64,000 nucleotides of DNA from Xylanimonas ulmi. Its GTDB lineage: Bacteria; Actinomycetota; Actinomycetes; Actinomycetales; Cellulomonadaceae. Both the position numbers and the translations under genes were made by a program. Numbering within the stretch: position 1 is the stretch's first letter; each line of letters starts with the position of its first letter. The notes under the pieces are model-generated. The model was not told the origin of the DNA. It searched no databases and saw nothing but the letters and a program-made list of their open reading frames with translations. Positions 8,426-17,265 of this stretch are shown one piece after another. The stretch is taken from NCBI RefSeq assembly GCF_004216535.1, contig NZ_SGWX01000001.1, positions 3,162,001-3,226,000 on the forward strand. Direction: 5' to 3'.

Positions 8426-10822
8426 CTAGTGCTGCAGCAGCGAGGAGTCCGGCGGGTCGTGCGCCGGATCCGTCGGCGTCGGCGTCGGCGTCGGGGTGGG
8501 CGCCGGCGTCTGGGTCGGCGGCGGCGCCGCCGGTCCCTTCGACACGGTGATCGTGAGCGTCGAGCCCGGCGGCACTCGCTGCCCGGACGGGGTGCTCACC
8601 GAGAGCACCGTCGACGCCGGGTCGGGCGCGTCCTGCTCCACGACGTTCACGCGCAGGCCCAGCGCCTGGAGCTTCTGGACGACGTCGGCGGAGTTGCGGC
8701 CCACGAGCCGGTCGGGCACGGTGACCCATCCGGCCTGCGGGTCGGCGGGAGGCTCCTCGACGGTGGGCTCCTCGGTGGGAGTCTCCTCCTGCGTCGGGGT
8801 GGGCTCAGGGGACGGGGTGGGCCGCGGCGGGGTGTAGGACGGGAAGTCCTCGACGGGCACGCCGTCGAGCGCGACCTTCATGAAGTCGGTCCACGCGCGC
8901 ACCGGGAACGTCGATCCCGTCATGCCCGAGCGGCTGTTGATCCACTGGCCGAACCGGTCGATGGGCTGCTCCACGGCGCGGCCGTTGTCGTCGGTCGACT
9001 CCTGGTGCAGGCCGACGACGGTCACCAGCTGCGGCACGAATCCCGCGTACCACGCCGAGATGTTGTCGTTCGAGGTGCCCGTCTTGCCGGCGGACGGGCG
9101 CTGCTCGCCGTTCGGGCCGCGCAACTCCTGCGCCGTCGCGCCCGAGCCCTTCTCGACCACCTGGGTCAGGGCATAGGTCGCGGCGGCCATGACGTCGGGC
9201 TCGAACTCGCGCGTGCGCTCGGTCGGACCCTGGTGCAGCAGCGTGCCGTCGAGCCCGCGCACCTCACGCACAATATGCGGCGTGACGCGCTGGCCCTGGC
9301 CGGCGATGGTCGAGTACGCGGTCGCGAGGTTGACGGCGCTCACGCTCGCCACGCCGAGCACGTTCGACGGGACGGCGGCGATGTCGATCGACTCGGGGAT
9401 GCCCAGGCGGTGTGCGACGTCGACCGTGCGGTCGGGCCCGATGGCGATGTTGAGCTGCGCGTAGACGGTGTTGACCGAGTCCGCGGTCGCCTGCAGCAGG
9501 TCGATGCTGCGGAAGTTGGCGCCGTCGAAGTTGCGCGGGCCCAGTCCGCTCTCGGAGTCCCAGCCCGCGATGGGGATCTGGCTGCGCCCGTCGAAGCGCT
9601 CGGTGAGCGAGTGCCCCTCCTCCAGGGCGCCGATGAGCGTGAACGGCTTGAACGTCGAGCCGCCCTGCGCGCGCCCCTGCGTCGCGAAGTTGAACTGCTG
9701 GGTGACGTAGTCCTTGCCGCCGTAGACGGCGCGCAGCTCACCGGTGGTGGGGTCCATCGACACCAGCCCCACCGAGAGTTTCGCGGGGTCGGCGGGGTTG
9801 TCGCCCGTGAACGCCGACTCGGCGACGGACACCGCCGCGTCCTGCAGTCGGGGGTCGATGGTCGTGACGATGTTGAGGCCGCGCGTGCGGATCCACTCGG
9901 GGTGGTCGCGGAACGCGTCGGTCTGCTTGAGCTCGTCCTCGACCATGCGCACGAGGAAGCCCGCCTGACCGCCGAGCGTGTTGGTCGCCGCGGGGCGGGG
10001 CAGCACGGTGGGGAACTCGGCGCTGTCACGCTGCTCCTGCGTGATGTAGCCGTAGGTGTACATACGGTTGATCGAGCGCTGCCAGCGACGCTTGGCCTGT
10101 GTCTCGTTGACGTCGGGGTCCCAGTTGTTGGGCGAGGGGATGATGCCCGACAGCAGCGCCGCCTCGGAGTAGGTCAGGTCCTTGGCCGACTTGCCGAAAT
10201 ACGCCTGCGAGGCCGCCTCGATGCCGAGCACGTTGCGGCCCCAATAGATGGTGTTGAGGTAGCTCTCAAGGATCTCCTCCTTGGGCATGCTCCGCGTGAC
10301 CTTGAGCGCGATGATCATCTCGCGCGCCTTGTCGGGCAGCGACGTCGCGCTGTAGAGCTTGGTGCGCTCGACGAACTGCTGCGTGATGGTCGAGCCGCCC
10401 TGGGTGGGCAGTCCTCGCACGTTGTTCCACAGCGCGCGGGCCAGGCCGCGCGGGTCGACGCCGTGGTTGGTCCAGAACGTCGAGTCCTCGGAGGAGACGA
10501 CGGCGCCGGCCACGAACGGCGGCAGGTCGTCGAGCGCGACCTTGACGCGGCGTTCGTCGCCGAGCGTGCCGATGGGGGTCGCGCCGTCCGAGTAGTAGAT
10601 CGTCGTGATCTGGTTGTTGACCGACCCGAGGGTCGTGGGGACCTCGGTGGTCACGAACGCCGCGACGACGACGCCGGCTCCGAGCGCGAAGACGCCCAGG
10701 AAGCTGCCCAGCACGACGCGCCACGAGGGGATCCAGCGGTGGATCGGACCCTTGCCGCGCCGCGGGTAGTTCCAGAACCGGCGACGGCGATTCGCCGGAC
10801 GCCGTGCGCTGCTCGTGGCCAC
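8426..10822 (-). CDS. Class A penicillin-binding protein (transglycosylase/transpeptidase) with PASTA-like domain
   Basis: Bifunctional peptidoglycan synthase of 798 residues at the outer face of the membrane. GTG 10822 is chosen for the AGGAGG nine bases upstream. A short basic N-tail leads to one membrane helix (VVLGSFLGVFALGAGVVVAA). The GT51 domain shows EDSTFWTNHGVDPRGLARA and GGSTITQQFVERTKL. The transpeptidase domain has STFK (active Ser), SVN and KTGTS. Near the C-terminus a PASTA-like segment (VTVPDRLVGRNSADVVQKL) follows a Pro/Thr/Glu-rich linker, and the tail is a TP-repeat. It stands alone, with a long upstream region shared with padR. Confidence 0.95.
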   Translation of the reverse strand: MATSSARRPANRRRRFWNYPRRGKGPIHRWIPSWRVVLGSFLGVFALGAGVVVAAFVTTEVPTTLGSVNNQITTIYYSDGATPIGTLGDERRVKVALDDLPPFVAGAVVSSEDSTFWTNHGVDPRGLARALWNNVRGLPTQGGSTITQQFVERTKLYSATSLPDKAREMIIALKVTRSMPKEEILESYLNTIYWGRNVLGIEAASQAYFGKSAKDLTYSEAALLSGIIPSPNNWDPDVNETQAKRRWQRSINRMYTYGYITQEQRDSAEFPTVLPRPAATNTLGGQAGFLVRMVEDELKQTDAFRDHPEWIRTRGLNIVTTIDPRLQDAAVSVAESAFTGDNPADPAKLSVGLVSMDPTTGELRAVYGGKDYVTQQFNFATQGRAQGGSTFKPFTLIGALEEGHSLTERFDGRSQIPIAGWDSESGLGPRNFDGANFRSIDLLQATADSVNTVYAQLNIAIGPDRTVDVAHRLGIPESIDIAAVPSNVLGVASVSAVNLATAYSTIAGQGQRVTPHIVREVRGLDGTLLHQGPTERTREFEPDVMAAATYALTQVVEKGSGATAQELRGPNGEQRPSAGKTGTSNDNISAWYAGFVPQLVTVVGLHQESTDDNGRAVEQPIDRFGQWINSRSGMTGSTFPVRAWTDFMKVALDGVPVEDFPSYTPPRPTPSPEPTPTQEETPTEEPTVEEPPADPQAGWVTVPDRLVGRNSADVVQKLQALGLRVNVVEQDAPDPASTVLSVSTPSGQRVPPGSTLTITVSKGPAAPPPTQTPAPTPTPTPTPTDPAHDPPDSSLLQH

Positions 10823-11212
10823 GTGGTGCTTCCTCCTGGCTGTGTGACAGAGCGCCAGTGGGCACGCGACCGCAGGGTCGAAAGACGCTCCGTCGATGAA
10901 CACTAGGCGATCGGCGCGCAGCAGCCTGGCACGCGGACGTCGCTGTGCCGGTTTCGCTCGGCCTCTCCCCGCACGAACCCGACCGGCTCCCCCGAACCTT
11001 CACAAACGCCACGGGCTCTGGGCCCCATATGCGCTGTTTTGCGCCACTCGATGATGGACGGCGCAGGTCATGGGGCTTACGATGTATCGAGTCGATAGGT
11101 CAGTCGCTCACATCGAGTGATCACATCGAATGACACGCCCGGGTCAACGCCCGGGCGTTTGACCCCGGTCACGCCGTCAGGCGACCGACGAGGACGACCC
11201 AGGAGGCAAGCC
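10823..11212. promoter_or_regulatory. Divergent control region between PBP and padR-ino1, with repeated ATCGAGT-type operators
   Basis: 390 bases with no gene. The padR side holds four related boxes: CACTCGATG at 11047-11055 (inverted), the perfect palindrome TATCGAGTCGATA at 11085-11097, and two abutting 13-mers TCACATCGAGTGA (11108-11120) and TCACATCGAATGA (11121-11133). Further on is a 14-bp palindrome AACGCCCGGGCGTT (11146-11159). PadR proteins often repress themselves through short palindromes, so these are the likely operators; that is inference. AGGAGG for padR is at 11201-11206. Confidence 0.55.
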
Positions 11213-11911
11213 GTGCGCAGTCGTTCGCCCGTGCTCGAGACGGCCGTCCTCGGCCTGCTCAGCTCGGCGCCGCTGCACGGCTACGAGCTGCGCAAGCGGC
11301 TCGCACTGCTGCTCGGACCGTTCCGGGCGTTCTCCTACGGCTCGCTGTACCCGGCCCTGAAGTCGATGCAGGCCCGCGGGCTCATCGCGACTGGGGACCA
11401 CACGGGCGCCGCGACGTCGGAGCCTACGCCGTCGGGCGCGGGCTCCGGTAGCCGCGCCGTCGGGCGTGGCGCACGGCGTTCCGCCGCCCACCCCACCCAT
11501 GAGTCCGAACAGCACGCGGCTGTCCCGTCCCTGACGGGACGGCGTGGCCGCATCGTCTACGAGCTCACCGCCGAGGGCAAGGAGCACCTCCAAACCCTCC
11601 TGTCCTCCTCAGGCCCCGCGGCCTGGGAGGACGAGAACTTCGACGTCCGCTTCGCGCTCTTCGCGCAGACCGACGCCGACACCCGCCTGCTGATCCTCGA
11701 GGGCCGGCGTTCCCGGCTCACCGAGCGGCTGGAGGCGGTCCGGGAGTCCGCAGCTCGCACCCGTGAGCGGCTCGACGAGTACACGCTCGAGCTGCAACGA
11801 CACGGGCTCGAGCAGGTCGAGCGCGAGGTGCGCTGGCTGGACGGCCTCATCACCCAGGAAAGGGGCCGTGCGACGCGCGACCCTCGACAGAATCAGAAGG
11901 AGCGAGGATGA
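11213..11911 (+). CDS. PadR family transcriptional regulator with a long wing insertion
   Basis: Winged-helix regulator, 232 residues. GTG 11213 is chosen because AGGAGG lies six bases upstream. The N-terminal PadR fold reads [20 protein letters not shown], then [19 protein letters not shown]. The wing, normally a few residues, is interrupted by a ~48-residue Ser/Gly/Arg-rich insertion (residues ~61-108) before [16 protein letters not shown]-terminal coiled-coil ([21 protein letters not shown]) suits dimerisation. The stop overlaps the ino1 start by ATGA, so the two are translationally coupled, which suggests control of inositol phosphate synthesis. Confidence 0.88.
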   Translation: MRSRSPVLETAVLGLLSSAPLHGYELRKRLALLLGPFRAFSYGSLYPALKSMQARGLIATGDHTGAATSEPTPSGAGSGSRAVGRGARRSAAHPTHESEQHAAVPSLTGRRGRIVYELTAEGKEHLQTLLSSSGPAAWEDENFDVRFALFAQTDADTRLLILEGRRSRLTERLEAVRESAARTRERLDEYTLELQRHGLEQVEREVRWLDGLITQERGRATRDPRQNQKERG

Positions 11912-13002
11912 CCTCCATCCGCGTCGCCATTGTTGGCGTTGGCAACTGCGCATCGTCACTGGTCCAGGGCGTGCACTACTACCGTGACGCCGACCCGGCG
12001 GGCAAGGTCCCGGGCCTGATGCACGTGCAGTTCGGCGACTACCACGTCTCGGACCTCGAGTTCGTCGCGGCGTTCGACGTCGACGCGAAGAAGGTCGGCT
12101 TCGACCTGGCTGAGGCGATCTACGCCTCCGAGAACAACACGATCAAGATCGCCGACGTCCCGCCGCTGGGCGTGACCGTCCAGCGCGGCCCGACGAACGA
12201 CGGCCTCGGCCAGTACTACTCGGCCACCATCGAGGAGTCGGACGCCGAGCCGGTCGACGTCGTCCAGGCGCTCAAGGACGCCAAGGTCGACGTGCTGGTC
12301 TCCTACCTGCCCGTGGGCTCGGAGATCGCCGACAAGTTCTACGCGCAGTGCGCGATCGACGCCGGCGTGGCGTTCGTCAACGCCCTGCCCGTCTTCATCG
12401 CCTCCGACCCCGAGTGGGCCGCCAAGTTCGAGGCCGCGGGCGTGCCGATCGTCGGCGACGACATCAAGTCGCAGGTCGGCGCGACCATCACGCACCGCGT
12501 GCTCGCCCGCCTGTTCGAGGACCGCGGCGTCATCCTCGACCGGACGTACCAGCTCAACGTCGGCGGCAACATGGACTTCAAGAACATGCTGCAGCGCGAC
12601 CGCCTGGAGTCCAAGAAGGTCTCCAAGACGCAGGCCGTCACCTCGAACCTGCACGACGGCCCGCTGGCCGGCAAGAAGGACGACCGCAACGTCCACATCG
12701 GCCCGTCGGACTACGTCGCCTGGCTCGACGACCGCAAGTGGGCGTACGTGCGCCTTGAGGGCCGCGCCTTCGGCGAGGTGCCCCTGAACCTGGAGTACAA
12801 GCTCGAGGTGTGGGACTCGCCGAACTCGGCCGGCATCATCATCGACGCGATCCGCGCGGCGAAGATCGCCAAGGACCGCGGCGTCGGCGGCCCGATCCTG
12901 TCGGCGTCGACCTACTTCATGAAGTCCCCGCCCGTCCAGACGGAGGACACCGAGGGCCGCGCCCAGCTCGAGGCCTTCATCCGCGGCGACATCGAGCGCT
13001 GA
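11908..13002 (+). CDS. ino1: Inositol-3-phosphate synthase
   Basis: NAD-dependent conversion of glucose 6-phosphate to 1L-myo-inositol 1-phosphate, the first step to phosphatidylinositol and mycothiol in actinobacteria. It is 364 residues, the normal length of the actinobacterial type. The Rossmann start is [19 protein letters not shown]; later motifs are [37 protein letters not shown] and the lysine-bearing [10 protein letters not shown]. It overlaps padR by four bases and is followed by a palindromic repeat element. Confidence 0.95.
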   Translation: MTSIRVAIVGVGNCASSLVQGVHYYRDADPAGKVPGLMHVQFGDYHVSDLEFVAAFDVDAKKVGFDLAEAIYASENNTIKIADVPPLGVTVQRGPTNDGLGQYYSATIEESDAEPVDVVQALKDAKVDVLVSYLPVGSEIADKFYAQCAIDAGVAFVNALPVFIASDPEWAAKFEAAGVPIVGDDIKSQVGATITHRVLARLFEDRGVILDRTYQLNVGGNMDFKNMLQRDRLESKKVSKTQAVTSNLHDGPLAGKKDDRNVHIGPSDYVAWLDDRKWAYVRLEGRAFGEVPLNLEYKLEVWDSPNSAGIIIDAIRAAKIAKDRGVGGPILSASTYFMKSPPVQTEDTEGRAQLEAFIRGDIER

Positions 13003-13010
13003 CACGCCAT

Positions 13011-13081
13011 CGGTGGTTGAGCCCGACCGGTGGTTGAGCTTGTCGAAACCCGGTGGTGGTTTCGACGGGCTCAACCACCGG
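13011..13081. repeat. REP-like palindromic element (GGTGGTTGAGC...GTCGAAACC family)
   Basis: Inverted repeat between ino1 and the MFS gene. The left arm CCGGTGGTTGAGCTTGTCGAAACC is at 13027-13050 and the right arm at 13058-13081, with two mismatched positions; an extra half copy sits at 13011-13026. Related copies occur at 43521 and, degenerate, at 57553. It can fold into a long hairpin and may also end ino1 transcription. Confidence 0.85.
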
Positions 13082-13106
13082 TCTTCTCGTATGACAGGGT
13101 GAGCGT

Positions 13107-14441
13107 GTGGGTGTGATCACCGAGCTGCGCCAGCTCCTGCGCCTGAGCGGGTTCCGCCGACTGCTCACCGTCCGGCTCGTGTCGCAGGCCGCCGACGGCA
13201 TGTTCCAGGTGGGCCTCGCCTCGGCGTGGTTCTTCTCGCCCGACGCCGCAGGCTCGGCCGCCGCGGTCGCGGGCCGCTACGCGCTCATGCTCGCGCCCTT
13301 CACGCTGGTCGGCCCGTTCGCGGGAGCGCTGCTCGACCGCTGGCGCCGACGTCAGGTCCTGCTGGTCGGCAACCTGGTCCGCGCACTGCTGACGCTCGCC
13401 ATGGCGGCCACCGTCGTGGCCACCGGCCCCGACGCCTGGGGGGTGCTGGTGCTGGGCCTGGCCGCGCTGTCGGTCAACCGGTTCCTGCTCGCGGGCCTGT
13501 CGGCGGGCCTGCCCAACGTCGTCGAGGGTCGGCTGCTGCTGACCGCCAACTCGATCACACCGACGCTCGGCGCCGGCGCCGCGTTCCTGGGCGGCGGCGT
13601 CGGGTTCGTCGTCGCCTGGGTGCTGCCGGCCGGGCGCACCGCCGACGCCGCGGCGCTGGCGTGCGCCGCCGTCGTCATGCTGCTGGGCGCACTGGCCGCC
13701 GGGCGGCTGCGCCGCGACCAGCTCGGCCCGCTCACCCCGCGGCGCGGTGACCTGCGCGGCGACCTCGCCGCGGTGCTGCGCGACCTGGTCGCCGGCGCCC
13801 GCTACCTCGCCGCGCGCCGCACCCCGGGCCAGGCCCTGGCGGTCATGGCGGCGCATCGCTTCCTGTACGGCGTCGTGTTCATCGCCTCGATCCTCATCGC
13901 GCGCAACCTGCTCGCGCCCCCCGGAGACTCGGCCGCCGGGCTCGCCACCTTCGCGCTCATCCTCGGCCTGACGGCCGTCGGCGGGGCCGCCGCCGTCGTC
14001 GTCACACCCACGCTCTCGCGCGCGACCGGCCCCCAGGTGTGGATCGCGCTCATGCTGCTGCTCGCCGCGGCCTCACAGCTCCTGCTGTGCACGACGCCGT
14101 CGCGCGCCGTCGTGCTGACCGGCGCGGGCCTGCTGGGGCTGGCCGCACAGGCGGCCAAGATCGCCGTCGACACCATCGTGCAGCGCGACACCCGCGACGA
14201 CTTCCGCGGGCGCGCGTTCGCGCTGTACGACGTGCTCTACAACGCCGCGTTCGTGGGCGCCGCCGTGCTGGCCGCGCTGTTCGTGCCCGACGCCGGGTGG
14301 TCACGCCCGCTGTTCGCCGCCCTCGCGGTCGCGTATGTGCTGGTGGCGGCGTGGGTGTGGCTGCGCGCGGCGCGCGAGCCCGAACAGATCGTCGACTCTT
14401 CCCCCTCCCGCAATCCGCAGTTGTCACCTACGCTGCCGTGA
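13107..14441 (+). CDS. MFS transporter
   Basis: Major facilitator membrane protein, 444 residues, about 12 helices. Visible features are an early basic loop DRWRRRQVLLVGNLVRALLT between helices 2 and 3 (the MFS motif A region) and IVQRDTRDDFRGRAFALYDVLYN in the second half, which resembles the MFS_3/enterobactin-exporter-like group. It starts with GTG shortly after the repeat element, on the same strand as ino1. Substrate unknown. It marks the left border of the polysaccharide locus. Confidence 0.85.
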   Translation: MGVITELRQLLRLSGFRRLLTVRLVSQAADGMFQVGLASAWFFSPDAAGSAAAVAGRYALMLAPFTLVGPFAGALLDRWRRRQVLLVGNLVRALLTLAMAATVVATGPDAWGVLVLGLAALSVNRFLLAGLSAGLPNVVEGRLLLTANSITPTLGAGAAFLGGGVGFVVAWVLPAGRTADAAALACAAVVMLLGALAAGRLRRDQLGPLTPRRGDLRGDLAAVLRDLVAGARYLAARRTPGQALAVMAAHRFLYGVVFIASILIARNLLAPPGDSAAGLATFALILGLTAVGGAAAVVVTPTLSRATGPQVWIALMLLLAAASQLLLCTTPSRAVVLTGAGLLGLAAQAAKIAVDTIVQRDTRDDFRGRAFALYDVLYNAAFVGAAVLAALFVPDAGWSRPLFAALAVAYVLVAAWVWLRAAREPEQIVDSSPSRNPQLSPTLP

Positions 14442-14508
14442 CAGGCGCCCTCTGCGGCGTCCGCCCCACCAGGAGCGACGCAGCAGCGGCTGAGCAGCAG
14501 GAGATCCC

Positions 14509-15348
14509 ATGGCCCGGGTTGAGGTCGTGCACTGGAACCCCCTGCGACGACGGCGACGCACCCTGCGCGAACGCCTGCTCGGACGCCATCCCGCCGTGCC
14601 GGTCGACAACTTCGGCGACCTGCTCGGGCCCCTCGTGGTCCGGCTGCTGCTCGCCGCCCGAGGCGTCGAGGCCGACCCGACCGACGACGCCGCGCCCGCA
14701 CGCCTGCTGGCCGTCGGCTCGATCCTGCACCTGGCGCGCGACGGCGACACCGTGTGGGGCAGCGGCGTCAACGGCAAGATCCCGCTCGACGAGGTGCGCG
14801 CGCGCAGCCTCGACGTGCGGGCCGTGCGCGGGCCGCGCACGCGCGAGGCCCTGGCCCGGCTCGGCGTCCAGGCCCCGGCCGTGTACGGCGACCCCGCGCT
14901 GCTGCTGGCCACGCTCGACCCCCGGCTGCGCGCGTGGGCGGCCGATCCCGTCCACGACGTGACGCTCGTGCCCAACGTCCACGACCTGCCCGCCCACCGC
15001 GGCCACCCGGCGCTCGTCTCCCCGACGGCGCCGCTGGACACCGTGCTCGAACGCGTCGCGCGCAGCCGGCTCGTGGTCGGCTCCTCCCTGCACGGACTCG
15101 TGGTCGCCGAGTCGCTGGGCATCCCCGCGCGCGCCGTCGTCGCCGGCCACGAGGACCCGCTCAAGTACGACGACTACTACCGCGGCACGGGCCGCGACGG
15201 GTTCCACCCGGCCGCGAGCGTCGCCGAGGCCGTGCGCCTCGGCGGGGAGCCCGCCCCCCGCTGGGACCCCGGTCCGCTGCTCGCGGCCTTCCCCGAGGAC
15301 CTGTGGGCGCCCGCCCCCGCCCGCGGCGCGGGCGCGGGGGCGGCGTGA
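14509..15348 (+). CDS. Polysaccharide pyruvyl transferase family protein
   Basis: Probable transfer of a pyruvate ketal from phosphoenolpyruvate to a sugar of the surface polysaccharide. 279 residues. The conserved N-terminal VDNFGDLLGPLVVRLLL, the middle LLAVGSILHLARDGDTVWGSGVNG and RGPRTREALARLGV, and the C-terminal SRLVVGSSLHGLVVAESLGIP (the H in SLHG is typical of the family) are all visible. A ribosome site CAGGAG precedes ATG 14509. The stop overlaps the next start (GTGA), so it opens a coupled three-gene set. Confidence 0.88.
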   Translation: MARVEVVHWNPLRRRRRTLRERLLGRHPAVPVDNFGDLLGPLVVRLLLAARGVEADPTDDAAPARLLAVGSILHLARDGDTVWGSGVNGKIPLDEVRARSLDVRAVRGPRTREALARLGVQAPAVYGDPALLLATLDPRLRAWAADPVHDVTLVPNVHDLPAHRGHPALVSPTAPLDTVLERVARSRLVVGSSLHGLVVAESLGIPARAVVAGHEDPLKYDDYYRGTGRDGFHPAASVAEAVRLGGEPAPRWDPGPLLAAFPEDLWAPAPARGAGAGAA

Positions 15349-15902
15349 ACGGCCTTCAGGCGCTGCTCGCGCTCCAGCGGGCGCGCGACGCCGCGTTCAG
15401 CCTGGTGGCCGCGCGCGGGTTCGCGACCTTCGGCGCCGGCACGCGCATCCTGCTGCCTTTCCGGGTCGGCAACCCGCACCGCATCGCGATCGGCGCGCGG
15501 GCCCTGATCGGCTCGGGGTCCTGGCTCATGGTCCCGGCGCGCGGGGACACCGTCGCGCTGACCATCGGCGACCGCGTGCGCATGCGCGGCACCTCGATCA
15601 GCGCGGTCGAGAGCGTCGTCATCGAGGACGGCGTCGCCCTGGCCCACGGCGTGTACATCTCCGACCACGCCCACGGGTTCGAGGACCCCGAGGCGTTCAT
15701 CCGCGACCAACCGCTGACGCGCGTGGCGCCCGTGCGCATCGGGCGCGGCGCCTGGCTCGGGCAGAACGTCGTCGTGCTCCCGGGTGTGACGATCGGCGCC
15801 GGCGCCGTCGTCGGGGCCAACTCGGTGGTGCGCGCCGACGTGCCCGCGCGCGCCGTCGCGGCCGGGGTTCCGGCGCGCGTGCTGCGAGAGCTCGCCTCAT
15901 GA
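15345..15902 (+). CDS. Left-handed beta-helix O-acyltransferase (maltose/galactoside acetyltransferase type)
   Basis: Acetyl- or acyl-CoA dependent O-acyltransferase, 185 residues, starting at GTG 15345 that overlaps the previous stop (GTGA). Hexapeptide repeats run through the second half (IAIGARALIGSG, LTIGDRVRMRGTSISA, VVIEDGVALAHGVYISDHAHGF, then VRIGRGAWLGQNVVVLPGVTIGAGAVVGANSVV). The His in SDHAHGF fits the catalytic position. It overlaps the following glycosyltransferase by ATGA. Likely acetylates a sugar of the polysaccharide. Confidence 0.87.
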   Translation: MNGLQALLALQRARDAAFSLVAARGFATFGAGTRILLPFRVGNPHRIAIGARALIGSGSWLMVPARGDTVALTIGDRVRMRGTSISAVESVVIEDGVALAHGVYISDHAHGFEDPEAFIRDQPLTRVAPVRIGRGAWLGQNVVVLPGVTIGAGAVVGANSVVRADVPARAVAAGVPARVLRELAS

Positions 15903-17056
15903 GCGGCGCCGACGTCGTCTTCACGTTCAGCTACGAGACATGGGACGACGCCGTGCGCCGCGGCATGATGCGACCCCCCGACCGCCTGCTGGGCACGCTG
16001 CTGGGCAGCGACGAGGTGCGCCACCTGCTGGTCGTCAACCCCTGGCGGTCGCTGCCCACGGTCGCGGCGCGGCGCGTGCTGCGGCGCGACGCGCCGTTCC
16101 CCGCCGAGGCGCGCGTGCGCCTGCACACCCCGACCCGGCTGCGCCGCGCCGACCCCACCGACGTCGCGCGGCTGGAGGCGCAGTACATCGCCTACGACCA
16201 CTCGGTGCGCCGCGCCGCGCGCGCCCATGCCGACCCCGCGGTGCTCACCACCAACCCCCTGGTCGCGGGCTTCGCGCCGCTGCGCTGGGCCGGACCGGTC
16301 ACCTACTTCGCGCGCGACGACTGGCTCAGCTCGCCGGCGCGCCGCCCCTACTGGGACGCCTACCGCGAGGCCTACCGCCGCATCGCCGACGCGGGCCTCG
16401 CCGTGGCGGCCGTGAGCGCCGAGATCCTGGAGCGAATCGCGCCGCGCGGCCCCGCGCGCGTGGTGCCCAACGGGGTCGAGCCCGCCGAGTGGCTCGGCCC
16501 GGCGCCCGGCGCCCCCGCGTGGCTCGACGCCCTGCCCCACCCGCGCGCGGTGTACGTCGGCACGCTCGACGACCGCCTCGACGTCGAGGGCGTCGCCGCG
16601 CTCGCCGCGGCCCGGCCCGGCCTGAGCGTCGTGCTGCTCGGCCCCTGCCCGAACCCCACGTACGTCGACGCCCTGCGCGGGGTCGCCAACGTCCACCTGC
16701 ACGACGGGGTGGGCCGCGCCGAGCTGGTCGCCGCGCTGCGCTCCTGCGACCTCGCGCTGCTCGCCCACCGCCGCACCCCGCTCACCGCCGCCATGAGCCC
16801 GCTCAAGGTCTACGAGTACTTGGCCGCGGGCCTGCCCGTGCTGGCCACGGACCTGCCTCCCGTGCGTGGGGTCCACCCCCGCGTCACGCTGCTCGACGAC
16901 GTGCGCTCGTTCGCCGACGCCGTCGACGACGCGCTCGACGCGGGGCCGCTCGGCGAGCCTGAGCGGACCGCCTTCGTCGAGGCGAACTCGTGGAGCCGGC
17001 GCCACCGCACCGTGCTCGAACTGACGTTGCGCGACGCCCTCGTTTCGGGGGCATGA
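15899..17056 (+). CDS. Glycosyltransferase, GT-B fold (GT4-like)
   Basis: Cytoplasmic sugar transferase of 385 residues. The N-terminal half has VTYFARDDWLSSPARRPYWDAYREAYRRIADAG; the C-terminal nucleotide-binding half shows VVPNGVEPAEWL, AVYVGTLDDRLDVEGV and SPLKVYEYLAAGLPVLATDLPPVRG, the last being the E-x7-E-like donor motif region. It closes the first coupled set (pyruvyl transferase, acyltransferase, transferase). Donor and acceptor cannot be told from sequence. Confidence 0.85.
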   Translation: MSGADVVFTFSYETWDDAVRRGMMRPPDRLLGTLLGSDEVRHLLVVNPWRSLPTVAARRVLRRDAPFPAEARVRLHTPTRLRRADPTDVARLEAQYIAYDHSVRRAARAHADPAVLTTNPLVAGFAPLRWAGPVTYFARDDWLSSPARRPYWDAYREAYRRIADAGLAVAAVSAEILERIAPRGPARVVPNGVEPAEWLGPAPGAPAWLDALPHPRAVYVGTLDDRLDVEGVAALAAARPGLSVVLLGPCPNPTYVDALRGVANVHLHDGVGRAELVAALRSCDLALLAHRRTPLTAAMSPLKVYEYLAAGLPVLATDLPPVRGVHPRVTLLDDVRSFADAVDDALDAGPLGEPERTAFVEANSWSRRHRTVLELTLRDALVSGA

Positions 17057-17265
17057 AATTCCGCCGACAGTCAGGTAAAAGTCCCGGACAACCCCTGGCG
17101 CGGCGCGCCTTGGCCCTGTCTCATGGACGGCAGGCGGCCGGTCACACGCCACGCACCACCCGGCCCCCTCGCCACTGCATCGTCGACGTCGACCACCCCC
17201 TCGGTCTGCGCCGTCGCTGACGGAGGAACGCTTCGTCCACCCGTCAAGGTGTCCGAGGGGACGGT

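Noticed and set aside
17057..17265. Gap before the initiating transferase, checked for a small gene or riboswitch
   Set aside because: No frame with a ribosome site and no conserved fold seen; treated as promoter and leader only.
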